This document shows positions 32,659 to 46,206 of a DNA stretch of 64,000 nucleotides, piece after piece. The notes under the pieces were generated by a model that was not told the DNA's origin, ran no database searches, and saw only the letters and a program-made list of their open reading frames with translations. Source of the stretch: Siphonodentalium dalli (taxonomy: Eukaryota; Mollusca; Scaphopoda; Gadilida; Siphonodentaliidae); assembly GCA_032622095.1 (NCBI GenBank), contig CP136067.1:63252893-63316892 (forward strand), read 5' to 3'. The position numbers and the translations under genes are program-made. The number at the start of each line of letters is the position of its first letter. Within the stretch, counting starts at the first letter, position 1.

Positions 32659-34956
32659 CCATTAATTGTGAGTTAATTAAATTGCGCTTCAAGTCGAACT
32701 TCATACCCATATCAGAAGTATCTTAATTTTAGTGCGATTTGTGATCTATGATGTGCAGAGCCCAAGTACTCACGAATGTTAATGCATGATACATGCTGGA
32801 TTGTCTTTGTCCATCTATCTGTCCGGGCATATATATATAGAATAGAATAGAATTTGATTGACTGACCACTATAGTTGAGCAGAGAGATAAGCTCGTATCC
32901 ATAGTAGTAATGCTGATATGGAGCTACAACATCATTGACACGCAACAGGAATACAATTTAGGATAACAATAAAAATATTACACAATATGGTCAATTTATC
33001 AGTCCAGGAGCAATAAGGGGTGAAGTAAAAATTCTCTGTTAAAGTTTTTTCTCGATGGATTGTAATTCTGGGTGGTGTGTACATCAATTTCTAGGTGGGT
33101 GTGGAGTTCTCACCTTTGAACATTTCCTATAATCCAAGATGGCGTCCAACATGGCCGCCATAATATAGAATATGAAGTAAGTCAGTTTAACCCTTTACCC
33201 AACAGTAATATGACTAACATCATTACCTCCCGCCAATACCGACAGGAGAGAATGTGGCCACCCCAGCCAATAGAACTTTCTGGTGACGTCAAAGTTAATG
33301 GAAAAAAAATGTATTATTACTAAATTTTATGGTGGCTCTTGTTTTATGTAATTATGTTCATCTGCATGGATGGATGTAATTTTTTTTTTTAGAGTTGTGA
33401 ATCCCCCTCCCCTAGCATGACAGTATGGTGAATATTTATTAGCTTTTATATTTATTTTTATAACAATAAATGTATTATAATGAACAAACAAACGGTATGT
33501 TTTGTTTTCTCAATGTGACTTTCACTTTCAATTTCTCCATCGGCAAACCACATCACGAAATTGGGTGATTTATTAATGTTTAAAGCAATGGTGAAATGAA
33601 ACATTATAATAATAAATCATCAAGTGGCATATCAATTCTTGGATAGTTACGTGTAAATTCAGTTACAATTGACTACATTATTAGTCAAAACTAGTCCACA
33701 TTGTACCATTGATTACATCGCACATGTTTTTTGTTTACTTCTGTAAAATGTAGTACAATGTAATAGTATCCCAATAATTTATGATAGATTGGGATATGAT
33801 TGATAGATTGACTATCATGTATACACATAGTGACAAAGAATATTAACTTGAAGTAGATGACTACATTGAAGAAAATGATTAACTGAACAGCATAGTCTGG
33901 TGTACTTATTGTAACTCCAGAAAAATTGAAAGGCACCGGAGGAAATTTAGGATCACATGTTAAGATGGAGAGGTCAATTTATAGACAACAATAATTGTGA
34001 ATAATCAGTGGCATTAGAACATTTATAATCCCCTTGTCATACAGGTATACTGGTAGCACAATGTAATTTTTATAATCAGATTAAATGTAAAAGTTCCCTC
34101 TACATTGTTCTGACTACTACTAGATAAGAGAAGCTATCATTATCCATGCTTACAATGTGCACACACACAAAAAATAAAAAAATAAAAAATAAAAATAATG
34201 TCCTCCCTCCCTCATTGATTGAGAATTTTTTTTTTTAAGACTCAATTCATTTTTTTGGCCTAATATTCATATATATTGTCATCTGTGCAGGAAGACAATC
34301 AATATATTGTCACCAGCGATATACTTTAATATCTGTTTATCTTTTTGTATAATTTATTTAAAGTGTAAGTATATATAATTATGATGCAAATGTAAATTCA
34401 TATCTGAAATCCAGGGATGTCAGGTATAAAGCAGAATGATTACAATGCTGTTTATAGTAGCTTTCGGCCATTGGCCTTCTTTAGCAAGTATATTTCTTAT
34501 TAATTACAACTTGTTCACTTAAACGTTATAGCAGTTAGTTCAACAACATACATGACAGGATGTTGTTGACATACATTGAAGACATGCTTGTAGTGTATCG
34601 ATATATGTCACCGCTTCCTGCATTTTATCTCAGGTATGATTGTAACTTGCAGTAGTCCATGTGGACACATCGTATCCAGTTTCTGGATCCATCGATACTC
34701 TTTCAAAAACCCCACACTTTAAATACATCTAACAACGATAGTCATATCTGCTATACTGTGACTCTGCGACTCCAAAATGATAAACCAGTTGGGTGGCACT
34801 GATATACCGTTAATGTATAAAATATGTAATTATGCAGAAATAAACTTGCGGAAGAAGGCCAGCAGCCGCAAGCTTCTATAAAAGAGTGTTATATTCATGC
34901 TATAAAAATGATATCACCAAATAAATAAACAAGCAATAAAACCCAATCAATCAGTT
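32659..34956. other. Intron 3 sequence without recognisable gene
   Basis: AT-rich. It contains a short (AATAAAA)n stretch (about 34165-34200) and a phrase at 34450-34485 ('cggccattggccttctttag') that resembles transposon UTRs. Nothing firmer. Confidence 0.4.
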
Positions 34957-37900
34957 ATTAATACCACGTCCATTCAATGCAGTTATAAACACCATGTCCA
35001 TTCAATGCAGTTATAAATACCATGTCCATTCAATACAGTTATAAATACCATGCCCATTCAATACAGTTATAAATACCATGTCCATTCAATGCAGTTATAA
35101 ATACCATGTCCATTCAATACAGTTATAAATACCATGTCCATTCAATGCAGTTATAAATACCATGTCCATTCAATACAGCTATAAATACCATGTCCATTCA
35201 ATACAGTTATAAATAGCATGTCCATTCAATACAGTTATAAATACCATGTCCATTCAATACAGTTATAAATACCATGTCCATTCAATACAGTTATAAATAC
35301 CATGTCCATTCAATACATTTATAAATACCATGTCCATGCAATACAGTTATAAATACCATGTCCATTCAATGCAGTTATAAATAACATGTCCATTCAATAC
35401 AGTTATAAATACCATGTCCATTCAATACAGTTATAAATACCATGTACATTCAATACAGTTATAAATAATACCATGTCCATTCAATACAGTTATAAATATC
35501 ATGTCCATTCAATACAGCTATAAATACCATGTCCATTCAATACAGTTATAAATACCATGTCCATTCAATACAGTTATAAATATCATGTCTATTCAATATA
35601 GTTATAAATACCATGCCCATTCAATGCAGTTATAAATACCATGTCCATTCAATGCAGTTATAAATACCATGGCCATTCAATGCAGTTATAAATACCATGT
35701 CCATTCAATACAGTTATAAACACCATGTCCATTCAATGCAGTTATAAGTACCATGTCCATTCAATACAGTTATAAACACCATATCCATGCAATGCAGTCA
35801 TAAATACCATGTCCATTCAATACAGCTATAAATACCATGTCCATTCAATGCAGTTATAAATACCATGTCCATTCAATACAGTTATAAATACCATGCCCAT
35901 GCAATGCTGTCATAAATACCATGTCCATTCAATAGAGCTATAAATACCATGCCCATTCAATGCAGTTATAAATACCATGTCCATTCAATACAGTTATAAA
36001 AACCATGCCCATGCAATGCAGTTATAAATACCATGTCCATTCAATACAGTTATAAATACCATGTACATTCAATACAGTTATAAATAATACCATGTCCATT
36101 CAATACAGTTATAAATATCATGTCCATTCAATACAGCTATAAATACCATGTCCATTCAATACAGTTATAAATACCATGTCCATTCAATACAGTTATAAAT
36201 ACCATGTCTATTCAATATTGTTATAAATACCATGTCCATTCAATGCAGTTATAAATACCATGTCCATTCAATGCAGTTATAAATACCATGTCCATTCAAT
36301 ACAGTTATAAACACCATGTCCATTCAATGCAGTTATAAGTACCATGTCCATTCAATACAGTTATAAACACCATATCCATGCAATGCAGTCATAAATACCA
36401 TGTCCATTCAATACAGCTATAAATACCATGTCCATTCAATGCAGTTATAAATACCATGTCCATTCAATACAGTTATAAATACCATGCCCATGCAATGCTG
36501 TCATAAATACCATGTCCATTCAATAGAGCTATAAATACCATGCCCATTCAATGCAGTTATAAATACCATGTCCATTCAAGACAGTTATAAATACCATGTC
36601 CATTCAATACAGGTACAAATACCATGTCCATTAAATACAGTTATAAATACCATGTCCATTCAATACAGTTATAACTACCATGTCCATTCAATACAGTTAT
36701 AAATACCATGTCCATTCAATGCAGTTATAAATACCATGTCCATTCAATACAGTTATAAATACCATGTCCATTCAATGCAGTTATAAATACCATGTCCATT
36801 CAATACAGTTATAAATACCATGTCCATTCAATGCAGTTATAAATACCATGTCCATTCAATACAGCTATAAATACCATGTCCATTCAATGCAGTTATAAAT
36901 ACCATGTCCATTCAATACAGTTATAAATACCATGTCCATTCAATGCAGTTATAAATACCATGTCCATTCAATACAGCTATAAATACCATGTCCATTCAAT
37001 GCAGTTATAAATACCATGTCCATTCAATACAGTTATAAATACCATGTCCATTCAATACAGTTATAAATACCATGTCCATTCAATGCAGTTATAAATACCA
37101 TGTCCATTCAATACAGTTATAAATACCATGTCCATTCAATGCAGTTATAAATACCATGTCCATTCAATACAGCTATAAATACCATGTCCATTCAATACAG
37201 TTATAAATAGCATGTCCATTCAATACAGTTATAAATACCATGTCCATTCAATACAGTTATAAATACCATGTCCATTCAATACAGTTATAAATACCATGTC
37301 CATTCAATACAGTTATAAATACCATGTCCATGCAATACAGTTATAAATAGCATGTTCATTCAATACAGTTATAAATACCATGACCATTCAATGCAGTTAT
37401 AAATAACATGTCCATTCAATACAGTTATAAATACCATGTCCATTCAATACAGTTATAAATACCATGTCCATTCAATACAGTTATAAATACCATGTACATT
37501 CAATACAGTTATAAATAATACCATGTCCATTCAATACAGTTATAAATATCATGTCCATTCAATACAGCTATAAATACCATGTCCATTCAATACAGTTATA
37601 AATACCATGTCCATTCAATACAGTTATAAATACCATGTCTATTCAATATAGTTATAAATACCATGCCCATTCAATGCAGTTATAAATACCATGTCCATTC
37701 AATGCAGTTATAAATACCATGGCCATTCAATGCAGTTATAAATACCATGTCCATTCAATACAGTTATAAACACCATGTCCATTCAATGCAGTTATAAGTA
37801 CCATGTCCATTCAATACAGTTATAAGTACCATGTCCATTCAATACAGTTATAAACACCATATCCATGCAATGCAGTCATAAATACCATGTCCATTCAATA

Positions 37901-40090
37901 CAGCTATAAATACCATGTCCATTCAATGCAGTTATAAATACCATGTCCATTCAATACAGTTATAAATACCATGCCCATGCAATGCTGTCATAAATACCAC
38001 GTCCATTCAATAGAGCTATAAATACCATGCCCATTCAATGCAGTTATAAATACCATGTCCATTCAATACAGTTATAAAAACCATGCCCATGCAATGCAGT
38101 TATAAATACCATGTCCATTCAATACAGTTATAAATACCATGTACATTCAATACAGTTATAAATAATACCATGTCCATTCAATACAGTTATAAATATCATG
38201 TCCATTCAATACAGCTATAAATACCATGTCCATTCAATACAGTTATAAATACCATGTCCATTCAATACAGTTATAAATACCATGTCTATTCAATATAGTT
38301 ATAAATACCATGCCCATTCAATGCAGTTATAAATACCATGTCCATTCAATGCAGTTATAAATACCATGGCCATTCAATGCAGTTATAAATACCATGTCCA
38401 TTCAATACAGTTATAAACACCATGTCCATTCAATGCAGTTATAAGTACCATGTCCATTCAATACAGTTATAAACACCATATCCATGCAATGCAGTCATAA
38501 ATACCGTGTCCATTCAATACAGCTATAAATACCATGTCCATTCAATGCAGTTATAAATACCATGTCCATTCAATACAGTTATAAATACCATGCCCATGCA
38601 ATGCTGTCATAAATACCATGTCCATTCAATAGAGCTATAAATACCATGCCCATTCAATGCAGTTATAAATACCATGTCCATTCAAGACAGTTATGAATAC
38701 CATGTCCATTCAATACAGGTACAAATACCATGTCCATTAAATACAGTTATAAATACCATGTCCATTCAATACAGTTATAACTACCATGTCCATTCAATAC
38801 AGTTATAAATACCATGTCCATTCAATGCAGTTATAAATACCATGTCCATTCAATACAGTTATAAATACCATGTCCATTCAATGCAGTTATAAATACCATG
38901 TCCATTCAATACAGTTATAAATACCATGTCCATTCAATGCAGTTATAAATACCATGTCCATTCAATACAGCTATAAATACCATGTCCATTCAATGCAGTT
39001 ATAAATACCATGTCCATTCAATACAGTTATAAATACCATGTCCATTCAATGCAGTTATAAATACCATGTCCATTCAATACAGCTATAAATACCATGTCCA
39101 TTCAATGCAGTTATAAATACCATGTCCATTCAATACAGTTATAAATACCATGTCCATTCAATACAGTTATAAATACCATGTCCATTCAATGCAGTTATAA
39201 ATACCATGTCCATTCAATACAGTTATAAATACCATGTCCATTCAATGCAGTTATAAATACCATGTCCATTCAATACAGCTATAAATACCATGTCCATTCA
39301 ATGCAGTTATAAATACCATGTCCATTCAATACAGTTATAAATACCATGTCCATTCAATGCAGTTATAAATACCATGTCCATTCAATACAGCTATAAATAC
39401 CATGTCCATTCAATGCAGTTATAAATACCATGTCCATTCAATACAGTTATAAATACCATGTCCATTCAATACAGTTATAAATACCATGTCCATTCAATGC
39501 AGTTATAAATACCATGTCCATTCAATACAGTTATAAATACCATGTCCATTCAATGCAGTTATAAATACCATGTCCATTCAATACAGTTATAAATACCATG
39601 TCCATTCAATACAGTTATAAATACCATGTCCATTCAATACAGTTATAAATACCATGTCCATTCAATGCAGTTATAAATACCATGTCCATTCAATACAGCT
39701 ATAAATACCATGTCCATTCAATGCAGTTATAAATACCATGTCCATTCAATACAGTTATAAATACCATGTCCATTCAATGCAGTTATAAATACCATGTCCA
39801 TTCAATACAGCTATAAATACCATGTCCATTCAATGCAGTTATAAATACCATGTCCATTCAATACAGTTATAAATACCATGTCCATTCAATACAGTTATAA
39901 ATACCATGTCCATTCAATGCAGTTATAAATACCATGTCCATTCAATACAGTTATAAATACCATGTCCATTCAATGCAGTTATAAATACCATGTCCATTCA
40001 ATACAGTTATAAATACCATATCCATGCAATGCAGTTATAAATACCATGTCCATTCAATGCAGTTATAAATACCATGTCCATTCAATACAG
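34957..40090. repeat. 28-bp minisatellite, about 180 copies, with higher-order structure
   Basis: The core unit is 'ataccatgtccattcaatac' plus 'agttataa' (28 bp). Variants alternate TGCAG/TACAG and GTTATAA/GCTATAA. A 31-bp variant (ATAAATAATACC) occurs at about 35461, 36080, 37511 and 38158. The spacing 35461 to 37511 (2,050) and 36080 to 38158 (2,078) shows a block of about 2.06 kb duplicated, with 0.62-0.65-kb subspacing. It lies wholly in intron 3. There are no spacers, so it is not a CRISPR. Confidence 0.97.
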
Positions 40091-40574
40091 GAAAATTTAT
40101 TTTTCATGCAGAAAAGAATAAAAGATCACTCTTTGTCCTAATGTTTGATCTTTGGATAATGATTGACTTTTTATTCTTCTCTGCAGAATAATAGCCATAA
40201 AGGCCATACAATTGGAAGGTATTATTTCTTGTTCTCTTATTATTAAACATTCATAAAAACCAGGATAAGTTGGACTGTACACTAATTTTAGTCCTGATAA
40301 AGGGATAGTATGGCTAAGCTGAATATTGGTGGACATAGCCAGGCAAAATCGAAGATGAAGAAAGTGTCACTTGGAACCCTGTTCTCTGTTGTACACTGGA
40401 AAATATAATTTATTCAAAATTATTTAGTTTCTGTGTATATCCATTTCGTGTTGTCGATTACACGTTTGATGTCCACTAATTCAGACTGGAGGGACTCACA
40501 CCAAGTATTCTATAATGATGTATTGTTGGCTGCATGATGTGCATTCATGCCTATTTTATGTTTGACATTAACAG
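40091..40574. other. Intron 3, 3' end
   Basis: A short stretch containing an inverted word pair around 'gcagaaaagaataaaa' / 'tttttattcttctctgc' (40110-40190). It ends in the acceptor 'cattaacag' before the next exon. Confidence 0.5.
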
Positions 40575-40732
40575 AGATATACCGAGATTGTGAAGATATC
40601 AGAGTGAACCAGCGAAGATGGAATCCGATGGACAATGACTCATATGCGATTGACCCAGATCAAAATGGTGGTATGCCACCATTCCCTGTCAAGTGTGACT
40701 TCACTACTGACACAACTCAAGGAATTACTGAG
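40575..40732 (+). CDS. Caspr-like gene, domain 2 exon a
   Basis: This 158-nt exon, the same length as the first exon of domain 1, has acceptor 'attaacag' and donor GTATGA. It enters in phase 1 and leaves in phase 0. It reads 'IYRDCEDIRVNQRR', then 'YAIDPDQNGGMPPFPVKC', a close match to the family pattern Y-x-I-D-P-D-G-x-G-x-x-P-F-x-V-x-C, and ends 'TTQGITE'. The upstream phase-1 exon (29385-29546) joins without a break. The ATG at 40547 is intronic and not a start. Confidence 0.8.
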
Positions 40733-41190
40733 GTATGATTATAAAATCAGTAAGGCAACTATCTCCCTTCCCCTACAGATAGTTTGTAATAATATATGTT
40801 TATTTGCACAATAATAAATGAAACATTGACAAAACATCAACCAACATTATCTTATTGTATAGGAGCAGCATGCCCTAGGTGGTCGTCTTCCTGCTGCCTC
40901 CTATAAACAGTGCAATATGAAATGAGATGGCATAAGTATCTGCAATTATACACAGACTATGGGATATTGGGTAGGCTGGTTGGTGCATAATTAACAGTAC
41001 TATATAGTTGAGAGCATTGCGGACTTCAAGGTACTATAATAAATGGGGATTTTGAACAAGATCGAAAGGTTGTCTGGAAATTAGTAGGATGGTTGTGACA
41101 GTCCTGTATCATATTCACGGACAACGCCGTGTTTAAGATGCAGGGCTGTCTCGGGTGGCTTGTTCAGGGTTATAACTTGGAGACATAAAA
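40733..41190. other. Intron 4, 5' part
   Basis: No feature supported before the LINE remnant begins. Confidence 0.4.
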
Positions 41191-41520
41191 GAGTTCAAAT
41201 TTAAAGTTTTTGAGATATTTGAGTCCAATTGCTGACAGATTATTTTGTCTGCTGCAAATGTAGCATGAATTGGTTTCACAGGTGAACGATTTGGAATAGT
41301 GTCCTATTAGTTCCTTTGACAATTACTTTTTAAATGTATAGTTAAATTTACAACTTTTTATGTTGGTGTTTAATGAATTCCACACACTGTGAAATGAATG
41401 TTTTGGTAAAATTTCTGAGAAACATGTTCTTGCCTTATTGCTTCTTAATTTATCTGCCTGTCTAGTGTTAACACTGAGGGAATATGAGAAACATCTTCTG
41501 GGAGATTGTTTCTAGTCCAA

Positions 41521-41748
41521 TTATACATGAAGACATGAATGCACGATATATAAATCTTCAAATTTAAAAACATTTATTTGTCGGAAGAGGGGTTCTGTGT
41601 GACTTCTATATTTAAAGTTCCATAAAATACGAATGATTCGAGTGTCCCTATATTGAGAGTCCATAAAGAAGATGATTTTGGACTGATATAGTGTTTTACG
41701 CAATTGTTTTATACCTTCAAGGAGTAGAGGGTGTGGTTTAATTTGCAT
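41521..41748 (-). pseudogene. LINE C-terminal tail
   Basis: 'RILWNFKYRSHTEPLFRQ' and 'NVFKFEDLYIVHSCLHV' match the tail phrase of the second LINE copy (49146-49595, 'HTDPLFKKCKILKASDLYE'). This tail follows the RT in CR1/Jockey-like elements. Stops interrupt it further on. Confidence 0.7.
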
Positions 41749-41935
41749 TAAAAGTTAAGTTTTCATCTATCAAAAAGCCTAAAAGTTTTATAGAATTCTC
41801 TTGCATTTGGTTCCCAGCTCTAATTACTTCAACTTCAGTGTAAAATTTCTCCATTTGTCCTCATTTCCTTTGGGATGAATCAACAAGAATTTACTTTTAT
41901 TTGTTTTAATAGATAGTTTGTTGCAACAACACCAT

Positions 41936-42250
41936 TCAAAAATGTTTTTTAATTTGGTAGTTGATGTTTTTTTTTAACCGTTTACTGTCATGACCAGATG
42001 AATAAAGCGTGGTATCATCAGCAATTGAGAGTAAGTTCACTGATGTACATTGGGGCATATCGTTTGCATAGAGAAGAAAAATTATCGGACCAGGAACTGA
42101 CCCTTGGGGCACACCACGCGTTATCTGAGCCAATCCGGAAGTTTGACCAAGACAGTCAACATTAAGTAACTCTAAAACCATTCTTTTGAAACTCCCTGAA
42201 TACCATAATTTTCTAATTTTCTTAATAAAATGTCATGACTTAGGCCAAGA
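41936..42250 (-). pseudogene. LINE reverse transcriptase, catalytic palm part
   Basis: 'ITRGVPQGSVPGPIIFLLY' and 'LLSIADDTTLY' carry the RT motifs of non-LTR elements (G-x-P-Q-G-S and the A-D-D pair). 'HDILLRKLENYGIQG' lies upstream in another frame. The gene is cut at about 42250, where a TIR element follows. The preceding RT part is at 44300-44850. Confidence 0.85.
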
Positions 42251-42257
42251 AAAAAAT

Positions 42258-43430
42258 TTATTAGGCTCTCGGGCAATATTTTTTTCTTCCAAATCAGTGA
42301 GGGAGGCAGGATTTTATTTTTATTTTTTATAATTATTTATGATGTATTTCTGATGCAAAAGGAGATGATTTATCTTACTTTTACCTTACTATAGACCATA
42401 TGTAATATATCCTTTTTGGACTGAAGATTTTTATCAACAACTTTTATCAACAAAATAAAAAGAACAGTGGTTCATTGCATGTGTTGACACATAAATGTCA
42501 CTTATATTAGTGTGGACTGTCTTGTATAAGAATTGAGCTGTCAATCTTGTGAAAAATGAAATATATGCAACATTTGTACAAGACATATATATGAACCTAT
42601 GGCCCTATATGAAAAGATTGGAATTTCTACAGCTTTAATATTTTTACTCATTCTTATATAAGACCACCCATTCACTCAAATGAGTTACATCAGTCTGTCA
42701 ACACATGCATGCAGATAAAAGAAATAGAGTGTCCCACTCATTTAACATGTTGAGGTATTCGGAAATACTCATTCAGTCAACTCAGTGTTCATTTACTGTT
42801 TCCTGGCACGCTTGCATGCTAATTTTGATTGCTTGGCTGCATTTACATGTACATTGCGTTTATGAGAGAAAACAGATTCAACAATTCAACAGATTAGCTC
42901 GACAATCATGACACTGTGGATAGCAGCCGTCAACTTCAACGATATTGTAACTTCTACATCTGATGCAATATTTGCAAATATTTTGCTGCTATAATAAGGC
43001 AGCTCAATTTGATCACAACACCGCATATTTTGTCTAACAAATATACGACGAATTTTAACGTTTCCGGTTTTGCGGAATATTAATCTCACGGAATTGCAGA
43101 GTTCACAATCTGGAACAAAATTCTTTTGGATTTGAATTATACTGCGATGAACAGACATCTGATGGTTTAATTAGGATATACTTACTTAAAAATACTTACT
43201 TCTCTATTAGTTCACGTCAGACCACCCATGTTTTAATGCTTTTTATTTCCTATGACCAGCGACAATACGGTAATGATTTGAAGTTTCGTTCCGTTTTTAA
43301 TTCCTAGTTTTGTATTAGTCTAGAAATTTCATCGTACTCAGATTTCGTTTCCAGGTTATTTTTCGGAATAAAAAGCATCTATACAGGGTATTTTTGGCAA
43401 TGCGCCGGGGCCCGAGAGCCAAGCTATTAA
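42258..43430. mobile_element. TIR element related to 29976-31133
   Basis: Inverted ends GGCTCTCGGGC (42264-42274) and GCCCGAGAGCC (43410-43420), with TTA near both. The left end continues 'gggaggcaggattttattttt' as in the intron-3 element, and the length (about 1.17 kb) agrees. It has entered the LINE RT next to 'ggcc'. ORFs at 42705-43158 lack motifs. Confidence 0.6.
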
Positions 43431-44293
43431 TTATACCCCCACTTTCGAAGAAGAAAATGGGGGGTAAACTGAATTGACTGTGTCTGTCCGTCACGCTTTC
43501 TCCCTCTGTGCATCCGTCCGTCTGTCCGTCCGACCTCATAACTCGAACAACTATGAACCGATTTCAATAATTTTTTGTATGCAATCTCCTTAGGACTGCC
43601 TCTCTGCATGATGCTAATTGCGGTTCGGTCCGACTTTTTTTTAAAAGTTACGCCTCATTTTCGACTTAGGAAATTTCTCACTTTTTCGGTTTCCAGATGA
43701 TATCTCAAGTTTGGATCCTTTAATTGTAAATACTGTTTTTTTGTAGATCAGTCATATCAAGATACAGGTTGAGTTCGAATTTGAGTTTGATCCGATGATT
43801 TTTCTCAGAGTTATGGGCTTTTCAACTTAGAAAATTCAATTTTTCTTGTTTTTTCTTTAGTTTCCGGATGATAACGCAAGTTTGGATTGTTTAATTGGAA
43901 ATTCTGTCGTTCATATCAAAATACAGGTCAAGTTAGAATTTGAGTTTGATTCAATGATTTTTCCCAAAGTTATGGGCCTTTCGACTTTTGAAATTTATTT
44001 TAATAATTTTCTGTTTTTCTGTGTGAGGTTACCTTCATGGTGTAATCAACTCCTCCTACAGTTTTGATCATAGATATTTGAAACTTCCTTTTTTTTGGAT
44101 GCTATCACACTCGACAAAAGCCATCTTAGATGTTAAGGTTGCGTTTCATTTTCTACCCAAATATGAACCAATATCAAAATTATTAATCCAAATTTTTCTT
44201 TAAAGTTTAAAATCTTTTTTGTTGGGTTTACGGATAATGCGGGTTTAATTTGCCACGGTGGGGGTATGCTAGCACTCGAGTGCACACCTCTAG
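43431..44293 (+). mobile_element. Helitron2-like non-autonomous element (863 bp)
   Basis: The 5' terminus ATACCCCCAC (43433-43442) has its exact inverted copy GTGGGGGTAT at 44258-44267. The perfect palindrome GCACTCGAGTGC (44272-44283), six bases and CTAG (44290-44293) next to T follow. A 'ccgtccgtctgtccgtccg' tract sits near the 5' end, as in the elements at 2510 and 23043. It lies within the disrupted LINE. Confidence 0.75.
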
Positions 44294-44299
44294 TTTTTT

Positions 44300-44850
44300 T
44301 TGGCCTTATTGTGTCAAATGCTTTCGTTAAGTCTATACAAATAGCTAGTTGGTTTGTCAAATTGTCATTATTTTCTGCTATATGATCTAGAAGGTGCAAC
44401 AAAGAATGCAAGGTAGATTGGTTCTTCTGAAAGCCATATTGATGCTTTATATCTAGGATTTCGTGTTTTTTTGAGAAATGAAAAAAGTCTTCTTGGCATG
44501 AGTTTGTCCATGAGCTTTGAGAAGACTGGCAGAATACTGATGGGTCTATAATTCGTTTTTTTTTTTGTGGGAGATTCACTTTTATTAAGTGGAATTGCTT
44601 TTAATATTTTCATCCTATAAGGGAAGATATCATGTTTGAACGATAGACTTAATATATGCGCTATCGCTCGGGACGTTTCAGGTATGGTCCGTTTCATTAA
44701 TTTTGATGAAATGTTATCGATATCGGTTGTTCGTTTCCCATTGGAAAGTTTAAAGATTTCGTTTGTGTCAGTTGGGAATATGAAGAAGTTTTTTGTATTA
44801 GGATCAGTTTAGTAGTCTGATAATTTTGTTTTTGTATTACAAGGGACATC
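44300..44850 (-). pseudogene. LINE reverse transcriptase, N-terminal part
   Basis: Two frames: 'ILKAIPLNKSESPTKKKTN' and 'YRPISILPVFSKLMDKLM' (fingers motif), then 'QYGFQKNQSTLHSLLHLLD' and 'LAICIDLTKAFDTI' (palm motif with the first catalytic Asp). It is cut right after 'AFDTI' by the insertion at 42258-44293. Confidence 0.85.
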
Positions 44851-45869
44851 GTCACTTGTATCTCCGTCAAAGGTATCTTGCCCACTGAACTATATGGTAT
44901 ATTATCCCAAGTAGGAGGGGTTAACTCTCTGAGTTGAAAAAAACGTACGGAAATTCTATGGTACATATCTTCTGTCATGTTCATGACCCGTGTAATCACG
45001 TGGTTTCTGACACGTAGTGAAAGAATCGCCAGGACGGGTGCAAAAAGAATACGAAGCTAAGTTGCAGTTTGTATAGCAAAAACAGTTTTGTTTTTGTTTT
45101 ATACAAACAACATTATTTCTTTGCTTATAGTTGAAAATTATGTAACGATTCACATAAAGATTACGACGGTTTGTTCCGAATATAATAATATCGGAATCGG
45201 TTGACTCGTTTCGTTTTAACCGACTTTGTCTTCCATAATTTTAATCGGTCAATGATTTAATATCCGTTTTCTGTGCAGACAATGCAACGTTTCTGGCCTA
45301 TTAAAGGCAGAACATTCGAGGCACCATTGGATATGACTAAAGACACTGATCGTTTTCTTTATAACAAATCTATGGCATACAGGTGACGTGTTATTTAAGT
45401 TACCACGTGGGTTGATGGTGGTTAAAGGTATCACAAAATTAGGTGACTTATTTTCGAGTTCATTTTTTCGTTTGACGGCTTTCTTTATACGTTGACAATC
45501 ATCGTCTGGTGTACAACTGACGGACAAAGCAGTGTTTAAACGCTTGTGAAATAGGCTGATAGGATTGTAAAATCCCGAATGTGACTTTGAACCTTTTTCA
45601 CCCTGGATGATTAACAATGGGGCCGTTACTGCCTTGGTTGCCACATGGTAACATAACACAACAGGTGTATTTGTGATTGTTCGCAATCACATTAATTACT
45701 TTCACAGGACTGCTTATCGAGGTAAGACCAGGTTCATGAATCGCCTTCCCCGTATATAGCGGTATTAGTATTTAGCCATCCCTGGGTTTATAATACCCGG
45801 CTGGGGATTTCTTGTCAACAGGTATTTTTCTATTTCCATTTCCTTCGAACATGGATGCTTCTCCCCTTT

Positions 45870-45870
<1 letters not shown>

Positions 45871-45912
<42 letters not shown>
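45871..45912. repeat. Run of 42 G
   Basis: An uninterrupted homopolymer, a strong G-quadruplex former. Exact length may be a sequencing or assembly estimate. Confidence 0.95.
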
Positions 45913-45914
<2 letters not shown>

Positions 45915-46137
45915 TACCTGTACCTTTCCCAGCAAGTACTCGGCTGATACATTATTAGCCCTAAGTTCCGATGCGAATGTTGTATCCCACTATCCATCTC
46001 CAGGTCTTCTGAAGCTATTTACTTTACTTGCAGGTGTCTTAAACTCTTTAAGTGGCCACTTTTTGTTCGTTTGTGAGTGCTGACAGGTATTAGTTTACGA
46101 TGGAATATTACATTGGCTTATGGTCCTATTGTGCATG

Positions 46138-46206
46138 TGTGTATATATATATATATATGTATATACATATATATCTATATGTCTGTGCATGTGTATGTAT
46201 ATATTG
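46138..46206. repeat. AT/GT microsatellite
   Basis: (TA)n and (TATG)n words. Small ORFs on either strand are low-complexity artefacts. Confidence 0.85.

Noticed and set aside
34440-34870. Penelope-like element
   Set aside because: Only a UTR-like phrase ('ggccattggccttcttt'); no RT or GIY-YIG sequence near it.
34957-40090. 28-bp repeats as a CRISPR array
   Set aside because: Units are directly joined with no spacers, in a eukaryotic intron.
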